Below, in pieces: positions 1-6,406 of a stretch of DNA of 9,876 nucleotides; position 1 is the first letter of the stretch, and every line of letters begins with the position of its first letter. Source of the stretch: an uncultured Planctomycetota bacterium (GTDB taxonomy: Bacteria; Planctomycetota; SZUA-567; JAFGNG01). The translations under genes were made by a program, and so were the position numbers. The notes under the pieces were generated by a model. It did not search any database, was not told where the DNA came from, and saw only the letters and a program-made list of their open reading frames with translations. The stretch spans positions 1 through 9,876 of the forward strand of contig CAMZKK010000131.1 in assembly GCA_947311175.1 (NCBI GenBank). The letters run 5' to 3'.

Positions 1-2
1 AA

Positions 3-638
3 CTGACAGCAAAAGGATTTTTACCAACTAAGATTGTTTCAGATATTTACAATCAAAAATTCATTAAAGATGAAATGATTGAATTTGGAATATCAAAACT
101 TTATAAAGAAACTGATGCAAAGTCGATAAATTTAACAAGAATATTACTCGAACTATCCGGACTAATCAAAAAAAGGAATAACAAATTAAGTTTAACCAAA
201 AAGGGCAAGGTAGCGTTTAATGACAATTATAAATTTTTGAAAAGCATTATAATAACATTTGGCACTAAATTTAATTGGGCATATTATGATGGATACGGAC
301 AAAATCAAATAGGACAACTGGGATTTGGTTTTTCATTGATATTGTTAAGCAAATATGGTTCTGAAAAGCATTTTGATTCATTTTATGAAAAAAAATATTT
401 AAAAACCTTTCCCGTGTTGCTAGAACAGATTGAACCTACAAACTTTGAGACAAGAGAAGAACAAATTTACAAATGTTATTCTTTACGAACTTTTGATAGA
501 TTTCTTGATTATTTCGGATTAATTAAAATTGATTCTGAAAACAAATTGAATTCTGAAAAAGTTATTAAAAAGACTGAATTATTTGATAAGTTGATAAAAG
601 TCCAACCACACGAAAAAAATATACTGTATATTAAATAA
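3..638 (+). CDS. 5'-truncated protein with two winged-helix-like segments, function unknown
   Basis: The frame is open to the left edge: codons from position 3 up to the ATG at 75 contain no stop, so the gene begins outside the window and that ATG is probably internal. Counting from position 75, an N-terminal segment (about residues 18-48) contains RILLELSGLIKKR followed by LSLTKKGK, the strand-turn ending of a winged helix. A similar segment recurs near the C-terminus (about 136-172) with RTFDRFLDYFGLIK. The residues before 75 begin LTAKGFLP, which resembles the end of yet another such unit. Between the two copies lies an aromatic-rich stretch (FNWAYYDGYG, then QIGQLGFGFSLILLSKYG). From memory, similar C-terminal regions occur in uncharacterised proteins, some carrying SEC-C or pRiA4b ORF-3-like domains, but this is an unverified recollection. 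It is more AT-rich than the core genes beside it and converges on tkt. Function is unknown; the coding call itself is firm. Confidence 0.8.
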   Translation: MTAKGFLPTKIVSDIYNQKFIKDEMIEFGISKLYKETDAKSINLTRILLELSGLIKKRNNKLSLTKKGKVAFNDNYKFLKSIIITFGTKFNWAYYDGYGQNQIGQLGFGFSLILLSKYGSEKHFDSFYEKKYLKTFPVLLEQIEPTNFETREEQIYKCYSLRTFDRFLDYFGLIKIDSENKLNSEKVIKKTELFDKLIKVQPHEKNILYIK

Positions 639-642
639 AATA

Positions 643-687
643 TGGGACAGGCAAAATTTCTTTGTCTGTCCCACATCTCACATTTTT
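643..687. terminator. Bidirectional intrinsic terminator between convergent genes
   Basis: Positions 643-655 (TGGGACAGGCAAA) pair with 661-673 (TTTGTCTGTCCCA) to form a 13-bp stem with one G-U pair and a 5-nt loop. On the plus strand a T-run (682-687) follows after a short spacer. On the minus strand the sequence past the stem (complement of 631-642) is also T-rich. The hairpin sits 4 bp after the stop of the left-edge gene and 39 bp after the stop of tkt, so it can end both transcripts. The near-perfect GGGACAGGC palindrome also resembles dispersed palindromic repeats of the REP type, which one window cannot decide. Confidence 0.7.
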
Positions 688-712
688 TATTTCAAATAAT
701 TTAATTTTTAAA

Positions 713-2734
713 TTAAATCATTCCTGCTTCTTTAATCTTCTTGATAATTCCATCACCGGTGAAGCCGTATATATCTGCTAATTTTGCAGCTGGCCCTGAT
801 TGACCGAAATCATCCATTCCGATAAATAATCCTTTATCGCCAATGTATTTACGCCATGCAGGATCGTTGGTTGCTTCGATTGCAACCTTCTTTTTGCATC
901 CTCTTGAAAGAACTTTTCTTTGATAAGCGCCTTTTTGTTGGTCGAAGATTTCCATACACATCATACTTACAACTCTTGGTTGATGACCTTCAGCAACAAG
1001 TTTGTCATAGGCATCAAGAGCTGCGTGAACTTCACTACCTGAGGAAATCAAGACAATATCAGGTTTTCCTGAAGGAGCCTCTTTAAGGATATAACCACCC
1101 TTTTGTGCCATCTTAACCGGAGCACATTCTGTTCTATCTAAGGTTGGTAAATTTTGTCTGGTAAGCGCCAGCACTGTTGGAGTCTCTTTACTTTCAACCG
1201 CAATGCAAAGGGCTTCTGCAACTTCATTTGCATCGCAAGGACGCATTACATTTAGATTAGGAATTATTCTCATGCTTGGAATATGCTCTACCGGTTGATG
1301 AGTGGGTCCATCTTCACCAACAAAAATACTGTCGTGAGTTAAATAAAATATAGAGCGCAATTTCATCAATGCCGCAAGCCTAAGGGTTGGGCGCATATAA
1401 TCAACAAACACCATAAATGTTGCACAAAATGGAATGAAGCCACCATGAAGGGCAAGACCATTACTAATTCCACCCATTGCATGTTCGCGAACTCCATAAT
1501 GAATATTTCTCCCATTGTATTTTCCAGGCATGATATATTCAAAATCATTCAACAATGTTTTTGTGCTTGGAGCTAAGTCGGCTGAACCGCCAACAAGCTC
1601 AGGAATTTTTGCCGCCAGCATATTAAGAACTTGACCACCACTTGAACGACTAGCAACAGAGGTGCCAACTGCGAATTCTTCAACAGCTTTTCTAAATCCT
1701 TTTGGAAGCTCTCCGGCAATAGCTCTATCGAATTTTTTAGCAACAGTGCTTTTTGTTTTGCGGAAATCTTCTAAAACTTTATTCCATTCATCTTTTGTTT
1801 TTTTCCATTCTTCATTTCGTTTAGCCCAAAAATCTCTAACCGCATCAGGAACAAAAAAGTCTTTATCTTTAGGGAAACCAAGATTTTCTTTGGTAACAGC
1901 CAATTCATCAACACCAAGTGGTTCGCCATGAGCAGAGGCAGAGCCTTCTTTATTTGGTGAACCTCTTCCAATTTTAGTATGGCAAACAATTATACTTGGT
2001 TTTTCTTTTTCAGCTTTTGCTATTTCAATAGCTTCGGCGATTGCATCTTGATTGTGACCATCAATATCTTGAACATGCCAGTTGTATGCCTCAAATCGTT
2101 TATTTACATCTTCGGTAAATGCTAAATCGGTATTACCTTCAATACTAATTTCATTATCATCATAAAAACAAATAAGTTTATTCAGTTTTAGATGTCCGGC
2201 AATACTCGCTGCCTCTGAAGTGATTCCTTCCATATTACACCCATCACCGGTTATGGTATAGGTATAATGATCTATTAAATTATGAGAAGAAGTATTGAAG
2301 CGACTTGCCAACATTCTTTCAGCAAGAGCAAAACCAACAGCATTTGAAAAACCAGCACCAAGTGGCCCGGTAGTCGTGTCAACTCCCTCAGTATGTCCAT
2401 ATTCAGGATGCCCTGGGGTAAGACTTCCAAGTTGTCTGAACTGTTTTAATTCTTCAAGTGGTAAATTAAATCCCGCAAGATGCAACATAGAATAAATCAA
2501 CATTGAACCATGTCCGGCAGAAAGAACAAATCTATCTCGATTAATCCAATTTGGATCCTTTGGGTCAACATTCAAAAATTTTGACCAAAGAACATGAGTA
2601 ACATCAGCTATACCCATTGGCAACCCAGGGTGACCACTATTCGCAGCCTGAATGCCTTCAGCAGCTAACAAACGAATAGTGTTTGTTGCAACTTCATCAA
2701 TTTTTTCAGCAGGAATATTTTTAAAATCCATCAT
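713..2734 (-). CDS. tkt: Transketolase
   Basis: Thiamine-diphosphate enzyme of the non-oxidative pentose phosphate pathway. It moves two-carbon ketol units between sugar phosphates in the cytoplasm and so links ribose-5-phosphate and erythrose-4-phosphate to glycolysis. At 673 residues it is of usual full length. Visible landmarks are SGHPG with its substrate-site His (33-37), the cofactor motif GDGCNMEG with a downstream Asn (163-194), the VREHAM motif with the catalytic Glu (417), and the conserved HDSIFVGEDGPTHQ stretch from residue 467. The ATG at 2734 is chosen because GGAG (2741-2744) lies 6 nt upstream; a second ATG follows directly at 2731. A TTG at 2746 would extend the frame but overlaps that ribosome binding site. 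The gene lies downstream of the mnmG-rdsA pair on the same strand across a 186-bp gap and may have its own promoter. It ends against the shared hairpin at 643-673. Confidence 0.97.
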   Translation of the reverse strand: MMDFKNIPAEKIDEVATNTIRLLAAEGIQAANSGHPGLPMGIADVTHVLWSKFLNVDPKDPNWINRDRFVLSAGHGSMLIYSMLHLAGFNLPLEELKQFRQLGSLTPGHPEYGHTEGVDTTTGPLGAGFSNAVGFALAERMLASRFNTSSHNLIDHYTYTITGDGCNMEGITSEAASIAGHLKLNKLICFYDDNEISIEGNTDLAFTEDVNKRFEAYNWHVQDIDGHNQDAIAEAIEIAKAEKEKPSIIVCHTKIGRGSPNKEGSASAHGEPLGVDELAVTKENLGFPKDKDFFVPDAVRDFWAKRNEEWKKTKDEWNKVLEDFRKTKSTVAKKFDRAIAGELPKGFRKAVEEFAVGTSVASRSSGGQVLNMLAAKIPELVGGSADLAPSTKTLLNDFEYIMPGKYNGRNIHYGVREHAMGGISNGLALHGGFIPFCATFMVFVDYMRPTLRLAALMKLRSIFYLTHDSIFVGEDGPTHQPVEHIPSMRIIPNLNVMRPCDANEVAEALCIAVESKETPTVLALTRQNLPTLDRTECAPVKMAQKGGYILKEAPSGKPDIVLISSGSEVHAALDAYDKLVAEGHQPRVVSMMCMEIFDQQKGAYQRKVLSRGCKKKVAIEATNDPAWRKYIGDKGLFIGMDDFGQSGPAAKLADIYGFTGDGIIKKIKEAGMI

Positions 2735-2753
2735 ATTTTTCTCCAAATTCCAA

Positions 2754-2782
2754 TATATATCTTAAACTAATATTTTATTCAA
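2754..2782 (-). promoter_or_regulatory. Possible tkt promoter
   Basis: On the minus strand TTGAAT (2782-2777) and TATATA (2759-2754) are separated by 17 bp, each matching the sigma-70 boxes at four of six positions. Transcription would begin near 2747, leaving about 13 nt before the tkt ATG, just enough to include its GGAG. The region is AT-rich, so chance matches are easy; the support is position more than quality. Confidence 0.3.
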
Positions 2783-2874
2783 AGGCTAAAAGTTTACCTA
2801 TTCTTTCCTTTTCTGCAACATTTAACATCGTGAACACAAATAAAAACAGTAAAATCTCCAGCAAAGCAATATAC

Positions 2875-2912
2875 AAAAAATTATCATTCTAAATTGCAAC
2901 TGTAAAATTTAG
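2875..2912 (-). terminator. Weak candidate terminator after rdsA
   Basis: Just past the rdsA stop on the minus strand, CTAAATT (2912-2906) can pair with AATTTAG (2895-2889) around a 10-nt loop, and six T residues follow (complement of 2875-2880) after an 8-nt gap. The stem has only one G-C pair and the T-run is not adjacent, so it may be leaky or not functional. If it fails, tkt would be read through from the mnmG-rdsA transcript. Confidence 0.22.
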
Positions 2913-2920
2913 GTTTAACC

Positions 2921-4102
2921 TTACACATATTGTCCGGCAGTCCAACCGGATGACCATGCCCATTGTAGATTGTAGCCACCTAGCCATCCCGTTATATCTA
3001 AAACTTCGCCGGTGAAGAATAGGTTTTTTTGTTTTTTTGCCTCCATTGTTTTTGATGAGATTTCATCGCAATCAACCCCTCCGATTGTTACCTCTGCGGT
3101 TCGATATCCTTCGGTGTTGTTGGGAGTAAAATTCCAATGATTAAAAATTTTGGCTACTTGTTGAAGTTGCTTATGAGAAATTTGTTGTAATGGTTTTTCA
3201 ATTTCAAATTCAGAAAGAAAAACTGCAATCAATCGCTTTGGTAAATATTTTGACAAAATAGTTTTTAGTATTTTGTTGTTTTGTTTTTTTTGTTCTTGCT
3301 TTAATTCTGTGAATAAATCGATGTTTGGCAATAAATTAATAATAATACTTTCGCCTAACGACCAATATAAAGACAACTGTAAAATCACCGGACCGCTCAG
3401 CCCTCGATGAGTAAAAAGCAATGATTCAGTAAAACTTTTTTTTGCATTTTCTACCATTGCCAAAATCGCAATCCCGGAAAGAGTTAAAAACTTTTCTTTA
3501 TCTTTTGGGCAATATGTAAATGGGACTAACCCCGGTCGAGGGGGAATAATGTTTAAGCCAAATTGTTCAGCAACTTTATAGCCAAAGGATGTTGCTCCTG
3601 TTTCTGGTAGAGAAAGCCCACCAGTAGCAATAACCAATGATTTACCAAAAATCACCTGCCCATTAATTTCTACTTTGAAAAGTTTTTTATCTTTTGCGGT
3701 TAAAAGATTGGTTTCATTTAATTTGAATTCAACCTCATATTTTTCACATTCTGTCAATAACATTTGATAAATGTCACTAGCTTTATTTTTACAAAAAAGT
3801 TGTCCGTGTTCTCGTTCTTCAAATTCAATATTATAAATTCGTAAAAGTTCTAAAAAATCCCATTGGGTAAATTGACTAAGAGCTGATTTGCAAAAATGTG
3901 GGTTTTCGGAAATATAATTTTCTGCATCAATATTGTAATTTGTAAAATTACATTTACCACCGCCAGAGAGAAGAAGTTTTTTAGCAGGATTTGATTTATG
4001 GTCAACAACAATAATCGACAATCCTCGTTTACCAGCCTCAATTGCACACATTAATCCAGAAGCACCTGCTCCAATAATTATAACATCTAAGGCTGAAGAC
4101 AT
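2921..4102 (-). CDS. rdsA: RdsA/YhiN (HI0933) family FAD-dependent oxidoreductase, probable rRNA dihydrouridine synthase
   Basis: A 393-residue flavoprotein of the HI0933/YhiN/BaiN family, of typical length. The N-terminus has the Rossmann FAD motif GAGASG (11-16) and the family signature SGGGKCNFTN (46-55). The C-terminus ends in FTGEVLDITGWLGG followed by YNLQWAWSSG, the second FAD-binding hallmark. Databases have called members aminoacetone oxidase-like or BaiN-like. The E. coli member YhiN has more recently been described as RdsA, which makes dihydrouridine in 23S rRNA; transfer of that role here is inference by family. AAAGGA (4114-4109) inside the last codons of mnmG lies 6 nt before the ATG, and the two genes are 2 bp apart, so translation is probably coupled. 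Pairing with mnmG, a tRNA-modifying flavoprotein, agrees with an RNA-modification role. Confidence 0.88.
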   Translation of the reverse strand: MSSALDVIIIGAGASGLMCAIEAGKRGLSIIVVDHKSNPAKKLLLSGGGKCNFTNYNIDAENYISENPHFCKSALSQFTQWDFLELLRIYNIEFEEREHGQLFCKNKASDIYQMLLTECEKYEVEFKLNETNLLTAKDKKLFKVEINGQVIFGKSLVIATGGLSLPETGATSFGYKVAEQFGLNIIPPRPGLVPFTYCPKDKEKFLTLSGIAILAMVENAKKSFTESLLFTHRGLSGPVILQLSLYWSLGESIIINLLPNIDLFTELKQEQKKQNNKILKTILSKYLPKRLIAVFLSEFEIEKPLQQISHKQLQQVAKIFNHWNFTPNNTEGYRTAEVTIGGVDCDEISSKTMEAKKQKNLFFTGEVLDITGWLGGYNLQWAWSSGWTAGQYV

Positions 4103-4104
4103 TA

Positions 4105-5934
4105 TTAATCCTTTGTTAATCTTTTTAATTGAACTGCAATTATCGCAACATCTGCCGGTGACACTCCGCTTATTCTTCCGGCATCTTCAAGATCATGAGG
4201 TTGATAAGTTATTAATTTTTCTTTTGCTTCACAGCGCAACCCTGTTATTTTTTCATAATCAAAATTCTCAGGAATCTTTTGAGACTTTGTTCGTCTATAT
4301 TTTTCTATATCGCCAAGTTGTCGTTTTATATATCCCGCATACTTGGTTTCAACCTCAACTTGCTCTCTTGCCCGCGATGAAATCTTCATCATCTTATTTG
4401 ATGAATCAATGGCTGCAACTTTTTCATAATTCATTTCCGGTTTTCTAAGAATTTTTTCTAAAGTAGCACCTTCTACAAATTTATTTTGGATATACGAAAA
4501 CATTTCTTTGACCTCTTGTTTTATCGAGGCAACAATCTTATTTCGTTCAGAATCAACAAGTCCAATCTCGGCAGCAAGAGGAGTTAATCTAAGATCTGCA
4601 TTATCACTTCTCAACAACAATCGATATTCTGCTCTGCTGGTAAATAAACGATATGGCTCATCGGTTCCTTTGGTTATTAAATCATCAATCAATACTCCGA
4701 TATATGCTTGCGAGCGATCTAAAATAAATGGTTGTTTGTTTTGAGTTAATAAAGCAGCATTTGCCCCGGCAATTAACCCTTGAGCAGCAGCTTCTTCATA
4801 ACCTGAAGTGCCATTAATTTGCCCGGCATTAGACAACCCTTTTATACGTTTGGTTTCCAAGGTTGGTTTTAATTCTCGCGGTGGAATATAATCATATTCT
4901 ACTGCATAACCATAACGCATAATTTCCGCATTTCGAAGGGCAGGAATACTTCTAATCATCTTTTCTTGAATTTCACAATTTAGACTGGTTGACAATCCAT
5001 TAATATAAATCTCATTGGTATTATTGCCTTCCGGTTCAAGATGCAAAAGATGTTTGGCTCTGTCTGGAAAGCGATGAACCTTTAATTCAAAACTTGGGCA
5101 ATATCTTGGACCAACCCCTTGAATCTGTCCTGAAAACAAGGGAGAATCGGCAAGGGCATCATTAACAATTTTTATCGTCTCTTCGTTGCTATGAACGGTA
5201 TGACAACTAATTTGTTGAGTTTTTATTTCTTCTGTTAAAAACGAAAATGGCTTTGGAATTGAATCTCCCGCTTGTTCTTCGGTTTTACTATAATCAATGC
5301 TGTTAGAATTTATCCTTGCTGGAGTTCCGGTTTTTAATCTTCCAATGGGAAACCCTAATCTAACAAGGCATTTGGATAATTCCTTTGCCGATTTTTCATT
5401 ACACCTGCCACCTTCAGAAATAGATTTTCCGGTGTGAATTTTACCTTGCAAAAAAGTTCCGGTGGTTAAAACAACTGTTGGTGCCTTTAATTTCAAACCA
5501 AGAGCCGTGCTTACTCCTGTTACTTGTTTGTCAGCAACCTCAATATCAATGACTTCATCCATCAAAATGTGGATGTTGTCAACATTTTCAAGGTGATTTT
5601 TCATCCAAAATTGATAATCCTTTTTGTCAGCCTGAGCTCGTGGGCTTTGCACTGCCGGACCTTTGCTTTCATTAAGAATTCTAAATTGAATACCTGTTGC
5701 ATCAATACATAAGCCCATTGCACCACCTAAGGCATCAATCTCTCGGACTAATTGCCCCTTTGCCAAGCCACCAATTGCCGGATTGCAGCTCATTTGAGCA
5801 ATTGTATCAAGGTGAAGGGTAATGAGCGCAACTTTACAGCCCAATCGAGCTGCCGCTAATGCCGCTTCACAACCGGCATGACCTGCTCCGGTAACAATTA
5901 CATCATAGTTATATTTTTTATCATTAGTTTTCAT
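4105..5934 (-). CDS. mnmG: tRNA uridine-5-carboxymethylaminomethyl modification enzyme MnmG (GidA)
   Basis: FAD enzyme that works with the GTPase MnmE to place (carboxymethyl)aminomethyl groups on C5 of the wobble uridine of certain tRNAs, in the cytoplasm. Landmarks: FAD motif GAGHAGCEA (16-24), SCNPAIGG with Cys50 (matching E. coli Cys47), NESKGPAVQSPRAQ (88-101), GRLKTGTPARI (198-208) and RYCPS with Cys279 (matching E. coli Cys277). The C-terminal MnmE/tRNA-binding end carries RISGVSPADV. The ATG at 5934 gives 609 residues, close to the family norm, and starts just before the first FAD-binding strand. Upstream in-frame codons to 5982 encode a phenylalanine/tyrosine-rich stretch not typical of MnmG. 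No Shine-Dalgarno sequence precedes this ATG, and a possible -10 box ends only 9 bp before it, which suggests a nearly leaderless transcript. mnmE is not in the window. Confidence 0.96.
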   Translation of the reverse strand: MKTNDKKYNYDVIVTGAGHAGCEAALAAARLGCKVALITLHLDTIAQMSCNPAIGGLAKGQLVREIDALGGAMGLCIDATGIQFRILNESKGPAVQSPRAQADKKDYQFWMKNHLENVDNIHILMDEVIDIEVADKQVTGVSTALGLKLKAPTVVLTTGTFLQGKIHTGKSISEGGRCNEKSAKELSKCLVRLGFPIGRLKTGTPARINSNSIDYSKTEEQAGDSIPKPFSFLTEEIKTQQISCHTVHSNEETIKIVNDALADSPLFSGQIQGVGPRYCPSFELKVHRFPDRAKHLLHLEPEGNNTNEIYINGLSTSLNCEIQEKMIRSIPALRNAEIMRYGYAVEYDYIPPRELKPTLETKRIKGLSNAGQINGTSGYEEAAAQGLIAGANAALLTQNKQPFILDRSQAYIGVLIDDLITKGTDEPYRLFTSRAEYRLLLRSDNADLRLTPLAAEIGLVDSERNKIVASIKQEVKEMFSYIQNKFVEGATLEKILRKPEMNYEKVAAIDSSNKMMKISSRAREQVEVETKYAGYIKRQLGDIEKYRRTKSQKIPENFDYEKITGLRCEAKEKLITYQPHDLEDAGRISGVSPADVAIIAVQLKRLTKD

Positions 5935-5943
5935 AAGAAAAGA

Positions 5944-5971
5944 ATCATAACAAAATAAATAAATCTGTCTA
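5944..5971 (-). promoter_or_regulatory. Possible mnmG promoter with almost no leader
   Basis: On the minus strand TAGACA (5971-5966) and TATGAT (5949-5944) are spaced by 16 bp; each matches the sigma-70 consensus at five of six positions. The expected start, about 6-8 bp past the -10 box, falls 0-4 nt before the mnmG ATG at 5934. That would fit the lack of any ribosome binding site there. This is the best-scoring pair I can see in this AT-rich gap, but unproven. Confidence 0.4.
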
Positions 5972-5990
5972 AAAAAATACAAAAAAATCC

Positions 5991-6042
5991 CTGTAAAATT
6001 AATTTATATTGTATTATATTAATAGTTAGTCATTTAACTATT
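5991..6042 (+). promoter_or_regulatory. Probable lipoprotein promoter region with an 8-bp inverted repeat
   Basis: The divergent region must hold a plus-strand promoter for the lipoprotein operon. A weak candidate is CTGTAA (5991-5996) with TATATT (6015-6020), spaced 18 bp. Directly after it AATAGTTA (6021-6028) and TAACTATT (6035-6042) form a perfect 8-bp inverted repeat with a 6-nt gap. It would cover the transcription start and 5' leader and ends 4 bp before the AAAGGA ribosome binding site. It could be a repressor site or a weak AU-rich hairpin. The promoter boxes are poor; the repeat is directly visible. Confidence 0.35.
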
Positions 6043-6058
6043 TTTGAAAGGAAATGTT

Positions 6059-6400
6059 ATGAAGACAAAAGTTATTGTTGCAATTGTTTTAACGGTTTTT
6101 GTTTTAACTGTAGGTGGTTGTGAAAATTCAGAAAAAGGTGCTGGCATCGGCGCAGGAGCAGGAGCGATAATTGGCGGAATTATTGGTCATCAATCCGGAC
6201 ATGGCGGCGAAGGAGCTTTAATTGGTGCAGCTGTTGGCGGTCTTGGGGGACATAGTGTTGGTGCATATCAAGATAAAAATAAACTCAAAAAAGAAAAAGC
6301 TCAATTAGAAGAAGAAAATGCAAGGCTACGCAGTCAATTAGAACTTGACCGTATCAAAGCAGAAAATGACGCAATGCGTGAACAGTTAGATAATAGATAA
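6059..6400 (+). CDS. Glycine-zipper lipoprotein with C-terminal coiled coil
   Basis: A 113-residue envelope protein. The N-terminus is a lipoprotein signal: charged start (MKTK), hydrophobic core, then VGGC with Cys21 as the likely lipidated residue. Residues 26-70 are a glycine-rich zipper (GAGIGAGAGAIIGG, later GALIGAAVGG) of the YMGG/Gly-zipper type found in outer-membrane-associated lipoproteins. From about residue 72 to the end the protein is highly charged with heptad-like spacing (KLKKEKAQLEEENARLRSQL), a predicted coiled coil. The start at 6059 is chosen because AAAGGA (6047-6052) lies 6 nt upstream; a TTG at 6044 would put that site inside the gene. It is first in a tight run, 6 bp before the glycosylase gene. 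The specific role is unknown; the lipoprotein and zipper calls are firm. Confidence 0.85.
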   Translation: MKTKVIVAIVLTVFVLTVGGCENSEKGAGIGAGAGAIIGGIIGHQSGHGGEGALIGAAVGGLGGHSVGAYQDKNKLKKEKAQLEEENARLRSQLELDRIKAENDAMREQLDNR

Positions 6401-6406
6401 TTATAA

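Noticed and set aside
1662..1931. Plus-strand open frame of 89 codons opposite tkt
   Set aside because: It is antisense to strongly conserved tkt sequence, has no ribosome binding site and no family-like motifs; the same holds for the frames at 856-1086 and 2295-2495.
2735..2746. TTG start at 2746 for tkt, adding four residues
   Set aside because: It overlaps the GGAG that serves the ATG at 2734.
4113..4744. Plus-strand open frames (4113-4448, 4508-4744) opposite mnmG
   Set aside because: They are shadows of the mnmG coding sequence with no start signals or recognisable protein features.
5931..5948. Five-codon upstream ORF on the minus strand whose TGA overlaps the mnmG ATG
   Set aside because: It has no ribosome binding site, and it would not be transcribed if the mnmG start lies where the promoter suggests.
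5935..5982. N-terminal extension of mnmG to 5982
   Set aside because: The added stretch is Phe/Tyr/Leu-rich, not typical of MnmG, and covers the promoter-like region; ATG 5934 sits right before the FAD-binding strand.
6044..6058. TTG start at 6044 for the lipoprotein, adding five residues
   Set aside because: The AAAGGA site would fall inside the gene; ATG 6059 gives a standard lipoprotein signal peptide.
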